Of a stretch of 64,000 nt of DNA, positions 42,497-51,482 are shown in pieces. Numbering within the stretch: the stretch's first letter is position 1; each line of letters starts with the position of its first letter. The notes below the pieces were generated by a model. That model was not told the origin of the DNA. It was given only the letters and a program-made list of their open reading frames with translations, and made no database searches. The translations under genes and the position numbers were made by a program. Source of the DNA: UBA10646 sp003456175 (GTDB lineage Bacteria; Bacteroidota; Bacteroidia; Chitinophagales; Chitinophagaceae); contig DALYLQ010000001.1 in the NCBI GenBank assembly GCA_031976225.1, positions 124,001 to 188,000 on the forward strand, read 5' to 3'.

Positions 42497-43822
42497 TTAT
42501 TTCTTGAAACGGATACGTTGCACTACTAATGTGCCAACACGCTTACCTTGTTCGGTACCAACGAGGCAACTGTTACGATAGTGAATACCACCATATACAC
42601 GACTAAGGCCTGCCTCTAAAGCTGCAGCTCTAAAACTTTTAAAACTACGTGCAGCAATGCCAAATTCGGTAGAAGAACTATCGGTATAAGCTACGTTGTC
42701 GCCGAAAATATGGGTGAGTACTTCTGCCGTAGCAGCACTGATTACAGCATGGCCGCTGGTGTACTCGGGGAACGGTGGCGTTTGAATGTAGGGTTGCCAA
42801 TTATCGTTCTTCCAATACTCTTTGATTACCGTTTCTGGGCGTACATAATTGCTGCGATACTTTTCATCCCAGCAACTAATAAAGCCATCGTACAAGGCAA
42901 TAGCGCTTTGCGTATAGGCCATTACTGTAGTAGCAAAATCGGCATTGCGATATTTGGCTGCGATACCCACAATATTCATCCAATGGCCGGGAGGACTGAA
43001 TTTTTTTGTTGCGAATGAGGCATGACCAATCACATTCATTTTAAAAGGATTATCGTCCCAAAAATCTGCAATATGTTTTTGCTCATCGGTAAGGCTATCA
43101 ATTACTTGTTGTACCTCTTTGGCTTGTGCATAAAAAGTGCTGCCAGGCGTTAGACTAAATGGTGGTGGCGGAACAGGCTTGCATGCCGCAGCACTATCGA
43201 GCACCATGGTACGCATATTACGCCAATGTGGTTCAATGGCCGATGCATACATGGGTGGTGTTGGCACCCAACGCCCGGGCTCATTGGTAACGGTATATTT
43301 TGGTGCACTGCGAAGCTTGGCATAGTTATCGCCTTTGCTCCATGCAATAACTGCATCGGCTACTTTATTCGCATAGGTTTGACTGGCTTCAATCATGTTG
43401 TTAGGCATGCCTACACTATCGGCTTCGTGGAGTAGTTGCGTAACATAAGTATCCATGCTGCCTTCGGGGAAGGTAACAGCACCACCTACTTTACAGAAAG
43501 CAAGCATAGCGGCTAGCGGAAAATCGATGTTTGCCGTATCGACTTCTGGTAATGGCATAGCTGGCATGTGGGCGATTTGCTTTGCCAACGTTTGATATTG
43601 CTGGTTGCCCGCAGCCATTACTTCGTATGCAGCAATATTGGCATACACGTAATTACGGCTTGCAATCATGGGCGGAAAGTTGTTTTCTAAAACAACATTG
43701 TTAAGCTGCTTTACCGTACGAGCATAAAGCCAACTACTGTTGGTGTATTGTTGGTAGTTGTTATTTTGTGTACAAGCACATAGTAGCACTATGGGCACTA
43801 CTAGTAGTAATATCCGTTTCAT
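42497..43822 (-). CDS. Vanadium-haloperoxidase/PAP2-superfamily lipoprotein (second copy)
   Basis: A 441-aa lipoprotein from the ATG at 43822 (MKRILLLVVPIVLLCACTQ, Cys17). The active-site triad is K-x6-RP in KYRSNYVRPETV, SGH in FPEYTSGHAVISAATAE and SRVYGGIHYRNS. A preceding helix carries FSPPGHWMNIVGIAAKY, matched by TPPGHWNAIAAEAF in the neighbour at 39881, so the two are paralogues though strongly diverged. First gene of the leftward trio. The region between its stop and the next gene holds a canonical hairpin copy (42474) and a shortened one (42419). Confidence 0.85.
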   Translation of the reverse strand: MKRILLLVVPIVLLCACTQNNNYQQYTNSSWLYARTVKQLNNVVLENNFPPMIASRNYVYANIAAYEVMAAGNQQYQTLAKQIAHMPAMPLPEVDTANIDFPLAAMLAFCKVGGAVTFPEGSMDTYVTQLLHEADSVGMPNNMIEASQTYANKVADAVIAWSKGDNYAKLRSAPKYTVTNEPGRWVPTPPMYASAIEPHWRNMRTMVLDSAAACKPVPPPPFSLTPGSTFYAQAKEVQQVIDSLTDEQKHIADFWDDNPFKMNVIGHASFATKKFSPPGHWMNIVGIAAKYRNADFATTVMAYTQSAIALYDGFISCWDEKYRSNYVRPETVIKEYWKNDNWQPYIQTPPFPEYTSGHAVISAATAEVLTHIFGDNVAYTDSSSTEFGIAARSFKSFRAAALEAGLSRVYGGIHYRNSCLVGTEQGKRVGTLVVQRIRFKK

Positions 43823-43887
43823 GAAAAATTGTTGAGTGTAGAACAAATAATTAAGCATGGTTACATCATTGGTAACCGACTAGTTAT

Positions 43888-44508
43888 CTACACTGCTGGT
43901 GGCTGTTCTTGTACTTCTATGGCAATAGAACGATAAAAATTAACCCAATGCGTAATGGGTGCTACAGTATTTGCCGTAAGGCCATTATTGTATTGGAATG
44001 TAGGTGTAGGTTCATTGAACTCAACAACAAGTTGCTTGTACAAAGCAAGTTTTTTGCCCTGACTATTTTTGTGTTGTAGGAGATCGTTCATTTCGGCAAA
44101 TACATCGGCAGCTTTTGCTTGTACTCTGTTTTTTTCGGTATGCGGTATGCAGGTGAAAATCATGGTATCATTCACTAATTGCCTACTTATGTATTGATAG
44201 ATAACACCTTTTAATTCGAACTCGCCGCTAATACTTTCGGGTTGTGCCCAATTGGTTTGATAAGGCAGTTGTATAGGTACCCTTACGGTAAATGTTTGAT
44301 TCGTAATGTTGCCATTTGCAATACGAGCTTCTATTTGTACATCGGCCTGCGTAGTAGCGTAATTAATAGCAATACGGTAACCTATGGTTTGTAGGCACAC
44401 AATGGCTAGTAAACATATGGCGACAAATTGTTTCAAAGGCAATGCGTTACCTTGTAAACATACTTGAATAATCATTTGCACGCAAGTGCCGTTTAAACTT
44501 ATTGTCAT
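43888..44508 (-). CDS. Hypothetical membrane-anchored protein
   Basis: Unrecognised 206-aa protein. A single hydrophobic helix (about residues 24-43, LPLKQFVAICLLAIVCLQTIGY) is followed by a beta-rich periplasmic domain (ARIANGNITNQTFTVRVPIQLPY, ISGEFELKGVIYQYISRQLVND). The ATG at 44508 gives a long N-terminus; internal ATG codons could serve instead. It lies 65 bp upstream of the haloperoxidase-like gene and diverges from the lipoprotein gene at 44602. Hairpin copies at 43968 and 44280, both in the coding region. Confidence 0.55.
   Translation of the reverse strand: MTISLNGTCVQMIIQVCLQGNALPLKQFVAICLLAIVCLQTIGYRIAINYATTQADVQIEARIANGNITNQTFTVRVPIQLPYQTNWAQPESISGEFELKGVIYQYISRQLVNDTMIFTCIPHTEKNRVQAKAADVFAEMNDLLQHKNSQGKKLALYKQLVVEFNEPTPTFQYNNGLTANTVAPITHWVNFYRSIAIEVQEQPPAV
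43968..43982 (+). repeat. Iterated hairpin element (GCC-GTAA-GGC)
   Basis: TATTTGCCGTAAGGC in the hypothetical membrane protein gene, read LTANT. Confidence 0.9.
44280..44294 (-). repeat. Iterated hairpin element (outer pair broken)
   Basis: CCCTTACGGTAAATG in the same gene, read FTVRV. Confidence 0.9.
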
Positions 44509-44601
44509 TTTTAAGCTATTGGTGTAGGCTTAAAAAAACTTTAATACTTGTGGCTTGTGTGTACCTTTCTTGTATGTTGCATTGCAAAATGCAATGTTCT
44601 T

Positions 44602-45495
44602 ATGAAGCTGAAGTGTGCGGTACAGCTAAGTAGTTTTTTTGTAGTTGTAATACTATTGGTGCAATGTGCCAACAAGCAATCGCAGCCTGCAACAGTGGCT
44701 GTTGCAACGGTTGAGGCAGAGGCATTTAAACACATTACCGAAGCAGCGTTGGTTCAAAAATGGTGGCCGGGCAAGGTGCTTGCAACGCTATTAACAGATA
44801 ATGATTTTGAGGCTACAATAACCACTACATTTCATGGTACAAGGGCGTTTAACGTTCGTTGGGAAGATGCTACTTATAATACTTTATTGATGGTATTACC
44901 CGGCGCTAAAGACAGTACCATTGTGAAGTGGATTGCCGCACCCAATACAACACCCTTGCCGGCAGCATTAAATGCCGAATTACAAGTGTACTTAAATCGG
45001 TTACAGCAATTTTTGAGTAACAGCGCTAATATTTATGGATATGCGATTACAGAAGGTCGCATGAAAGACACTGTGTTTATTGCTACTAAAAAAGCATATC
45101 CTTACTATCCTACTACGAACGATTATTATACACAAATAGCTAGTTTAAGAGCCTATGCTCAACAACAGCAAGTGCCCGTTACCGATAGCCCTATGGTGCA
45201 TGTGTTTAAAGATGGCAATGGCCAATTCACCGCTATGACAGCCCTGCCTATTCAATATCTTATTCCGGAAACGAATACGTTTTTTATCAAGCGAATGATA
45301 CTTGGCAAAAACATCAATGGTGTGGTGCGAGGAGGTGAAGCAAGTGTACTTGATGGATTGCAACAACTAGAGCGTTATAAATCGAACTATAACTATACCT
45401 CGCCGGCAATACCGTATCAAAGTTTAATTGTTAATCGCCTTGCGGTAAAAGATACTACGCAGTGGAAAACAAAGTTGATTTATCCGGTAATGTAG
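44602..45495 (+). CDS. Lipoprotein with GyrI/SRPBCC-like ligand-binding domains
   Basis: A 297-aa protein from the ATG at 44602 (MKLKCAVQLSSFFVVVILLVQC, lipobox Cys22). Mature residues resemble an SRPBCC-like module (FKHITEAALVQKWWPGK, TTTFHGTRAFNVRW) followed by a GyrI-like effector-binding module (GRMKDTVFIATKKAYPYYPTTNDYYTQIASLRAYAQQ), often seen in multidrug-binding proteins. Such a pair anchored in the membrane probably binds a hydrophobic small molecule; this is inference from pattern. A strong hairpin follows at 45514. Hairpin element copy at 45437 (LAVKD). Confidence 0.6.
   Translation: MKLKCAVQLSSFFVVVILLVQCANKQSQPATVAVATVEAEAFKHITEAALVQKWWPGKVLATLLTDNDFEATITTTFHGTRAFNVRWEDATYNTLLMVLPGAKDSTIVKWIAAPNTTPLPAALNAELQVYLNRLQQFLSNSANIYGYAITEGRMKDTVFIATKKAYPYYPTTNDYYTQIASLRAYAQQQQVPVTDSPMVHVFKDGNGQFTAMTALPIQYLIPETNTFFIKRMILGKNINGVVRGGEASVLDGLQQLERYKSNYNYTSPAIPYQSLIVNRLAVKDTTQWKTKLIYPVM
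45437..45451 (-). repeat. Iterated hairpin element (GCAA loop, outer pair broken)
   Basis: GCCTTGCGGTAAAAG near the end of the GyrI-like lipoprotein gene, read LAVKD. Confidence 0.85.
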
Positions 45496-45513
45496 TTTGT
45501 ATTCAGGTTGGCA

Positions 45514-45546
45514 CACAATGGGGCGGCCGAAGGCCGCCCCATTGTG
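45514..45546. terminator. Long hairpin between convergent genes, likely terminator
   Basis: Fifteen-base-pair stem (45514-45528 with 45532-45546, core GGGGCGGCC/GGCCGCCCC), loop GAA. There is no strong T run after it, so termination may rely on the stem itself. Confidence 0.65.
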
Positions 45547-45577
45547 TATACAGATTAAACCAATATATAGAGAAGGG

Positions 45578-46780
45578 CTAAATAAAGTTAAGCCGATTGT
45601 ACTTACGTTTTAAAATTACATCGGCATTGGCCCCCAACCATTTATCTAATAGCGTAGCATATACCTCTTTAAAATCAACGGCATATTGCAAGTCGCCATC
45701 AACAAGATTACTTAAATCGGCCATGGGGTTAAGTAATCCTTTTTGTTGTAATGCACCACTGATAAAAAACATATTGTTAGCAGTGCCATGATCGGTACCG
45801 CCGCTGGCATTTTGCCCTACACGTCGGCCAAATTCGCTGAAAGTTGCCAAGAGCACATCGTTAAATCTACCGTTGGCTTTCATGTCTTTCACAAACGCAT
45901 CTATTGCATGGTTCATTTCGGTAAATAAGCGTTGCTGCGTAGCTTGTTGATTCACATGCGTATCAAAGCTACCCAAGTTAACATAGTACACTTTGGTATT
46001 AATATCGCTAAGAATGAGTGATGCAATGGTTTTGAAACTATTGCCTAAATCGGTACTAGGGTAACTAGCTGTTGTAGTGCGTAATTTACTTTGTTGAAAA
46101 ATATAATCGGCACTACTAATGGTTGAACGCATGGTTTTATACAAGTAGCTTACAGGTTTTTCGTGCTCTTCATCGTGCTGTGCTGCAAGTTGTTTAAAGT
46201 AAGCTTGTTGGCTCGTGCCATACAACCTACGAGGGTCTTTTAACGCTAAAGCTTTTTCAACATCGCCTTTTAGGGCAAGACTTAATGTATCATCTATTTC
46301 TAGAGCTTGCGTAGGCTTGTCGCATGCCTTGCATTGACTATCGAGATAGCGCCCCAACCAACCGGTTTGCCAAATGGTATTGCTTTCGCTAGCTGTATGC
46401 CAAATATCCATACTTCTAAAGTGACTACGGTTGGGTTCTGGATAACCAACATTATTCAAAATAGCCATATTACCTTCTTGATACAATGCGGCCAATGCTG
46501 TGAGTGCAGGGTGTAGTGCCGCATCGCCATTTACCGTAAGGGCTTTCTCTTTTTCAATCGCTAACTTGGGGCGTTCCCTGTAATAAATATCGTTGCGAAT
46601 CGGTATTACTGTATTTAAGCCATCGTTACCGCCACTTAGTTGTAGTACTATCAATACTTTATTGCCTGCGGGTACCAAAGGCGATAACGGATTTTCAAAT
46701 GCCTTCAGCAGTTTAGGAACCATCATGCTGGCTGTTGCCAAACCACCTAGTTGTATAAAATTTCTTCTGCGGATAAGCAT
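45578..46780 (-). CDS. DUF1501 domain protein with Tat-like signal
   Basis: A 400-aa protein of the DUF1501 (sulfatase-fold-like) family. The N-terminus MLIRRRNFIQLGGLATASMM looks like a twin-arginine signal (R-R-x-F-I-Q), so it is probably folded before export. Family motifs are LVVLQLSGGNDGLNTV-like VLIVLQLSGGNDGLNTVIP, NRSHFRSMDIWHTA, NLGSFDTHVNQQ and TFSEFGRRVGQNASGGTDHG. It is paired with a DUF1800 gene 39 bp upstream, as is common in Bacteroidota and Planctomycetes. Role unknown; a surface hydrolase-like function has been suggested for the pair. Hairpin copy at 46528 (LTVNGD). Confidence 0.88.
   Translation of the reverse strand: MLIRRRNFIQLGGLATASMMVPKLLKAFENPLSPLVPAGNKVLIVLQLSGGNDGLNTVIPIRNDIYYRERPKLAIEKEKALTVNGDAALHPALTALAALYQEGNMAILNNVGYPEPNRSHFRSMDIWHTASESNTIWQTGWLGRYLDSQCKACDKPTQALEIDDTLSLALKGDVEKALALKDPRRLYGTSQQAYFKQLAAQHDEEHEKPVSYLYKTMRSTISSADYIFQQSKLRTTTASYPSTDLGNSFKTIASLILSDINTKVYYVNLGSFDTHVNQQATQQRLFTEMNHAIDAFVKDMKANGRFNDVLLATFSEFGRRVGQNASGGTDHGTANNMFFISGALQQKGLLNPMADLSNLVDGDLQYAVDFKEVYATLLDKWLGANADVILKRKYNRLNFI
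46528..46542 (+). repeat. Iterated hairpin element (outer pair broken)
   Basis: CATTTACCGTAAGGG in the DUF1501 gene, read LTVNG. Confidence 0.92.
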
Positions 46781-46801
46781 AAGGTATTTTTTTAATGGTT
46801 A

Positions 46802-46816
46802 AACCTTGCGGTAAAT
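46802..46816 (-). repeat. Iterated hairpin element (ACC-GCAA-GGT)
   Basis: ACCTTGCGGTAAATG in the 39-bp spacer between DUF1800 and DUF1501 genes. Confidence 0.95.
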
Positions 46817-46819
46817 GAT

Positions 46820-48301
46820 TTAGCACATTTGATATTCAGGTGTTGCCATTAGTGCTACGGTGGCAGATTGTATATAGCTGTTGCGTGTAGTGCTATCGAG
46901 GGTATTGGTAACTGCCGATAACTTTGTAAGTGCAGTTTGGTTAGGTACAACTACTTGTGCAATATGTGCAAGCAGTTGTTCTCTGGCAACACCATCGAAG
47001 CGTTGTATGTATGCCTCCCAATTGATGTTAGCATTGAGTTGAAATCCGTTGCGACTGTTATTTTTGATTCTTGCTTGCAGTTGCTCACGCATTCCCATTT
47101 GTACATCATCGTCTTGCTTTGTTTGAATAGCAAAGGCATCGTCGTCTTTCATGAGTTGTGATATGCGTAAGCGTAGCATGAGGCTGCTGCTGTCAATCCA
47201 AGCGAAACCTCCGGGCCATCCTGCAACGTTAGGCGGAAAAAATAAGGTTTGTCCGAGCCCACGTTGCAACAGCAATAGTACTTGCGGATTGGCCACCTGC
47301 ATGGGTAATAGGCGCTGCATACCTACTATCAATTCAATCGGACTTTTTACTTGTGCAGCCATGTTGTTGGTATCGTAAAACCAACTGCTTGTGAAAATAT
47401 CGGTTAGCAACGGCGTAATGGCATAATTATTTTTATAGAAGCGTTCGGCTAGCCATTGAATATGCTTTTTATCGGTGTTTTGATGTACAAATTGTTTGTA
47501 TATTTTTTCTGTGATGTAGTAAGCTGTTTGTTTATGTTCGAGTAACATGTTCAGCACATCGTCGCCGGTGAAGTTGCCTGTTTTGCCTAGTATGGTTTTG
47601 CTACCACTATCGTGAAAAAATTTCCGAAATACAAATGTGCCATCAAGGGTGAAGCCCCAACCTGTAAAAGCTCTTGCTGCTTCTTTAATGTCTTTTTCTG
47701 TATAATTACCACGGCCCATGGTGAATAGTTCCATTACTTCACGTGCAAAATTTTCGTTGGGCTTGGCCTTCCGGTTTTGTTGGTTGTTTAAGAAGCTGAG
47801 CATACTGGCCGATTTGCTCACGGCTTTTAGCAAGTCTCCAAAATTTTCTAGGGCATGGGTTCTAATTGCATGTAAAAGTTGTTGTTGGTAATAGCTATTG
47901 ATTTCTCGGCAGGCAAAGTGGTTGTGCCAGAAGAAAGCCATTTTTTCACGCAGTTGTGCTTTGCTTTCAACCATTTGTTGCAACCATGTAAGATTCAATT
48001 GTTTTAAATCTTCTCGGCTTTGGTCGCGTATTTGCTTACGTTGTTCTGGCGTTAGTATGCGTTCGCCATTGCCACGTGCCATATCATTTACCGTAAGGTT
48101 GGCTTTGGCTGCTGTGATTACATCTTTAATAATATTGCTAGCAACATCAATATACACGGGTGGTGTGGCTGCATTGCTTACAAGCTGCTGCCACCAATCG
48201 TTGGTACTTTTTTGGTTCAGTTGCGGAATATCGTTCGCTGCAATACCAAAGGTGGCTCTTTGCAGTAAATGCGAATTCTTTTGAAGAAGGCTAGCGGCCA
48301 T
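46820..48301 (-). CDS. DUF1800 domain protein
   Basis: A 493-aa largely helical protein of the DUF1800 family. Characteristic motifs are HLLQRATFGIAANDI at the N-terminus, REKMAFFWHNHFACREINSY, ENFAREVMELFTMGRGNYTEKDIKEAARAFTGWGF, the most conserved block, and FFPPNVAGWPGG. No signal peptide is evident from the ATG at 48301, so export is uncertain. It precedes DUF1501 in the same direction, the usual partner order. The spacer between the two genes contains a hairpin copy (46802); another lies in the coding region at 48085 (NLTVND). Confidence 0.88.
   Translation of the reverse strand: MAASLLQKNSHLLQRATFGIAANDIPQLNQKSTNDWWQQLVSNAATPPVYIDVASNIIKDVITAAKANLTVNDMARGNGERILTPEQRKQIRDQSREDLKQLNLTWLQQMVESKAQLREKMAFFWHNHFACREINSYYQQQLLHAIRTHALENFGDLLKAVSKSASMLSFLNNQQNRKAKPNENFAREVMELFTMGRGNYTEKDIKEAARAFTGWGFTLDGTFVFRKFFHDSGSKTILGKTGNFTGDDVLNMLLEHKQTAYYITEKIYKQFVHQNTDKKHIQWLAERFYKNNYAITPLLTDIFTSSWFYDTNNMAAQVKSPIELIVGMQRLLPMQVANPQVLLLLQRGLGQTLFFPPNVAGWPGGFAWIDSSSLMLRLRISQLMKDDDAFAIQTKQDDDVQMGMREQLQARIKNNSRNGFQLNANINWEAYIQRFDGVAREQLLAHIAQVVVPNQTALTKLSAVTNTLDSTTRNSYIQSATVALMATPEYQMC
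48085..48099 (+). repeat. Iterated hairpin element (ACC-GTAA-GGT)
   Basis: CATTTACCGTAAGGT in the DUF1800 gene, read LTVND. Confidence 0.95.
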
Positions 48302-48430
48302 ATGCTTCGATTTATGTGCTTATGGACTTAACGTACTAAGCTAGGTTTAAGTATTTTTTAAAATAATTGGGCAACGGCTTTTGTGTAGTTTGTATCTATT
48401 TGCTACATGGTAAACCCTAAACATAAACAC

Positions 48431-50224
48431 ATGAATACCTTACGTAACTGGTTATCGGTAGTTGTATTACTTGCAGTAGTTGCTATCGGATGCCAAAAAG
48501 AATTGATAGAAAATGGCACGGTAAGTACGCCTACTATTCCTATTACTAATCCTACCACTACTACAAGTATTAATGGTCGTATTATTGATGAAGATAATAA
48601 ACCTATTGCTGGCGCTACTGTAATGGCAGGATTTACCGCTGCACAAACAAACATTAATGGTGAGTTTGTATTGAATAATGTTACTGTTGAAGCCGCAAGA
48701 GCTTTTGTACAAGTTACTAAAGAGGGCTATTTCAGAACTGGTAGGTTGTTTATTGCTGCCGAAAATCAACGTCATTTTGTAGAGGTGCAAATGCTCAAGC
48801 GTAATGCATTAGGTACCGTTAGCGCTGCTAATGGAGGCTTGCTTACACATAGTAGTGGTGCGAGTATTCTTTTGCCGCAAGGCGGTTTTGTACATGCTAC
48901 TACTGGCGCTGCTTACAGCGGTCAGGTTACGGTTGATTTTGCATGGATTAATCCTGTAGGAGCCGATTTGCATCGACAAATGCCTGGTGATTTGAGAGGC
49001 GTAGATAGCACTGGTCGTGAAGTTGGCTTAACTACGTTTGGTATGATTGGTGTTGAGCTTACGGGAAGTGGCGGCGAAAAATTGCAAATTGCACCTGGCC
49101 GCACAGCAACACTTACATTTCCTATTCCATCGGGCATACAAAGTGTAGCACCTAATGCTATTGATTTGTGGAGCTTTGGTGATAGTGCCATTATTTGGAA
49201 AAAAGAGGGTAGAGCTAACAGAGTAGGTAATAATTATGTAGCACAGGTTAGTCATTTTAGTTTTTGGAATTGTGACGCACCTTTTCAACAAGCGATTTTA
49301 AAGGCAAAATTTGTGAACCAAAATGGTACACCATTACGCCATTACGGTGTTAAACTTACGCGTAACAGCATGGGCGGATATGCTTATGGCTATACCGACA
49401 CTTCGGGCGTAGTACGTGGTATTATACCAGTTAATGAGGCCCTTACCTTACAATTATTTGGAACTGTTTATTGTAGTGCACAAGTATTGCATACACAAAA
49501 TGTGAATCCTTCAAATGGCAATATAGACCTTGGTACAATTACAGTTAATACGCCAAGCCTCAGTAATTACACCGTAAGTGGTAGTGTTGTTAATTGCAGT
49601 AACAATCCGGTTGCTAGCGGATATGTAGATATTCGTTATAATAATTTTCAATACGTGAGAGCTCAAGTTACCAATGGTGCCTTTACTGCAAGTTTCAGTA
49701 CTTGTAGCAATACTGCTGCTGTTAATTACTATGCAGTAGATGGCAGCAACATGCAACAAAGCAATGTGCAAACTGCCACATTAAACGCAGGAGCAACAAC
49801 GCTTACCAGCATTAGTGCTTGTGGTGTTTCGGTAAGTCAGTTCATTAACTTAACCTACACTGGCGCTAGCTTAGGTTTAAGTACGCCACAAGATAGCATT
49901 GCTTTGTATCCTTTGAATGCCGGCCAAGGTGCATCGTTCATGTTACAAGGTACACGCATTGGACAAACGCCTAATAGTGGTACCAACTTTCAGCTAAGCT
50001 TTAATGCAACAGCTATTGGGGCAGGTACAGTATTGAGCAGCAGTTTGTTTAGTTCGCAGCCGCCTTTTCAAGGTAATTATACTTCGCAAGGCACCATCAA
50101 TATTACTGAGTTTGGTACACAACCTGGTTCATTCATTGCAGGTACTTTCTTAGTGCCACTACGCGATAGTAGTTCTAATGTTACGGTAGCAGTTAATGGT
50201 ACTTTCAGAGCAAGGAGAAATTAA
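48431..50224 (+). CDS. Large lipoprotein with carboxypeptidase-regulatory-like domain
   Basis: A 597-aa lipoprotein; the ATG at 48431 gives MNTLRNWLSVVVLLAVVAIGC (Cys21), and an in-frame ATG 24 bases upstream would only add a hydrophilic tail. After a Pro/Thr linker comes a CarboxypepD_reg-like domain (SINGRIIDEDNKPIAGATVMAG to about residue 115), then beta-sandwich repeats (GTVSAANGGLLTHSSGASILLP, then VDFAWINPVGADLHRQMPGDLRG). The arrangement resembles surface adhesins or carbohydrate-binding lipoproteins. Function unknown. Terminator at 50257. Confidence 0.7.
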   Translation: MNTLRNWLSVVVLLAVVAIGCQKELIENGTVSTPTIPITNPTTTTSINGRIIDEDNKPIAGATVMAGFTAAQTNINGEFVLNNVTVEAARAFVQVTKEGYFRTGRLFIAAENQRHFVEVQMLKRNALGTVSAANGGLLTHSSGASILLPQGGFVHATTGAAYSGQVTVDFAWINPVGADLHRQMPGDLRGVDSTGREVGLTTFGMIGVELTGSGGEKLQIAPGRTATLTFPIPSGIQSVAPNAIDLWSFGDSAIIWKKEGRANRVGNNYVAQVSHFSFWNCDAPFQQAILKAKFVNQNGTPLRHYGVKLTRNSMGGYAYGYTDTSGVVRGIIPVNEALTLQLFGTVYCSAQVLHTQNVNPSNGNIDLGTITVNTPSLSNYTVSGSVVNCSNNPVASGYVDIRYNNFQYVRAQVTNGAFTASFSTCSNTAAVNYYAVDGSNMQQSNVQTATLNAGATTLTSISACGVSVSQFINLTYTGASLGLSTPQDSIALYPLNAGQGASFMLQGTRIGQTPNSGTNFQLSFNATAIGAGTVLSSSLFSSQPPFQGNYTSQGTINITEFGTQPGSFIAGTFLVPLRDSSSNVTVAVNGTFRARRN

Positions 50225-50256
50225 AAGAACAACCTTAAACCGGTTTTTTATACACG

Positions 50257-50285
50257 GGCTATCGCAATATTGCGATAGCCTTTTT
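50257..50285 (+). terminator. Rho-independent terminator
   Basis: Perfect 24-base palindrome spanning 50257-50280 (GGCTATCGCAAT and its complement) followed by TTTTT. It is immediately followed by an inverted pair of hairpin elements. Confidence 0.88.
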
Positions 50286-50294
50286 GTTAGTGGT

Positions 50295-50309
50295 ACCTTA
50301 CGGTAAATG
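50295..50309 (-). repeat. Iterated hairpin element (ACC-GTAA-GGT)
   Basis: ACCTTACGGTAAATG, intergenic before alkB; inverted partner at 50327. Confidence 0.95.
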
Positions 50310-50326
50310 AGGTTGCTGCTAACACA

Positions 50327-50341
50327 CATTTACCGTAAGGA
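50327..50341 (+). repeat. Iterated hairpin element (outer pair broken)
   Basis: CATTTACCGTAAGGA, intergenic before alkB, 17 bp from its inverted partner. Confidence 0.95.
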
Positions 50342-50378
50342 ATAAAAACTATTAACTTAGACGATACAACTGTATGCC

Positions 50379-51452
50379 ATGTTTCAAGTTCGATTTCTGA
50401 AATATTCCTTGCCATTATTCATTTTTGCTGCAGCATATCTGGCGTTTAGCGAGGCAGGTATATTAACTTGGTTACCTGTATTGATAGGCTTTTTTTTGAT
50501 ACCGATACTGGAGTTGTTTATTCAACCGAATGCACAAAACTTAGATGCAGCCGAAGAAGCTATGGCCAAAGCCGATGCTAAGTACGATGTGCTGTTGTAT
50601 ATGATAGTGCCACTACAATACGCTGCTGTTGGGTATTGCTTACAATCGCTTAGTAGCAACACGCTGCAACATGGTTGGGAGATAGCAGGCCGTATCGTAA
50701 GCTTAGGGATGTTATGTGGTACGTTTGGAATTAATGTTGGCCACGAGTTAGGGCATAGAAATACTTGGTACGAGCAGGCAATGGCAAAGGCGTTGTTACT
50801 CACAAGTTTATACACGCACTTTTTTATTGAGCATAATAAAGGGCATCATAAGCATGTAAGCACACCTAGCGACCCTAGTAGTGCACCATATGGTTATACG
50901 TTGTATCGTTTTTGGATACGCACCATTAAAGGTACTTACGTAAAAGCTTGGCAGATAGCTGCCGACGATGCGGCTAAAGCTGGTAAAGCTAGGTATGGTT
51001 GGCACAACGAAATGCAGCAACTACAATTGTTACAGTTGCTTTGGGTAGCCGGCATTTACCTTTTGTTTGGCGGCTTAGTAACCTTGTATTATATCGCAGC
51101 TGCAGTTGTTGGTTTTTTATTGCTCGAAACAGTGAATTATGTTGAGCACTATGGCTTAAGTAGAAAGCAAACTACAGCTGGTAGCTTTGAAAGAGCTATG
51201 CCGCATCATAGCTGGAATAGTAATCATGTAGTAGGTAGATTGATACTTTTTGAACTTAGTCGCCACAGCGATCATCATTATTTGGCAAGCCGTAAATATC
51301 AAGTTTTACGACACCACGATAGTGCACCGCAATTACCTACGGGCTATCCGGGTAGTATGTTGTTGGCTACCATACCGCCGTTATGGTTTAAAGTAATGCA
51401 TCAGAAAATAAAACAGCTGTCGCAAACAAATGCAACAGCTGCTGAGGTATGA
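50379..51452 (+). CDS. alkB: AlkB-type membrane alkane 1-monooxygenase / fatty-acid hydroxylase family
   Basis: Non-haem diiron integral-membrane oxygenase that hydroxylates the terminal carbon of alkanes or related chains. The 357-aa protein has six hydrophobic helices and all His boxes: GHELGHR, EHNKGHHKH and LSRHSDHHYLA, plus the alkane-hydroxylase signature NYVEHYGLSR. These distinguish it from stearoyl desaturases. Rubredoxin, its electron donor, is not encoded nearby. The true substrate in this organism is unknown. It is separated from its neighbours by hairpin copies at 50295, 50327 and 51456; a shortened copy lies inside at 50934. Confidence 0.88.
   Translation: MFQVRFLKYSLPLFIFAAAYLAFSEAGILTWLPVLIGFFLIPILELFIQPNAQNLDAAEEAMAKADAKYDVLLYMIVPLQYAAVGYCLQSLSSNTLQHGWEIAGRIVSLGMLCGTFGINVGHELGHRNTWYEQAMAKALLLTSLYTHFFIEHNKGHHKHVSTPSDPSSAPYGYTLYRFWIRTIKGTYVKAWQIAADDAAKAGKARYGWHNEMQQLQLLQLLWVAGIYLLFGGLVTLYYIAAAVVGFLLLETVNYVEHYGLSRKQTTAGSFERAMPHHSWNSNHVVGRLILFELSRHSDHHYLASRKYQVLRHHDSAPQLPTGYPGSMLLATIPPLWFKVMHQKIKQLSQTNATAAEV
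50934..50946 (-). repeat. Shortened element (AC-GTAA-GT)
   Basis: ACTTACGTAAAAG in alkB, read TYVKA. Confidence 0.5.
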
Positions 51453-51455
51453 ATA

Positions 51456-51470
51456 CATTTACCGTAAGGT
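51456..51470 (+). repeat. Iterated hairpin element (ACC-GTAA-GGT)
   Basis: CATTTACCGTAAGGT in the 30-bp spacer between convergent alkB and gcvT. Confidence 0.95.
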
Positions 51471-51482
51471 AGGTGTCGGCTA

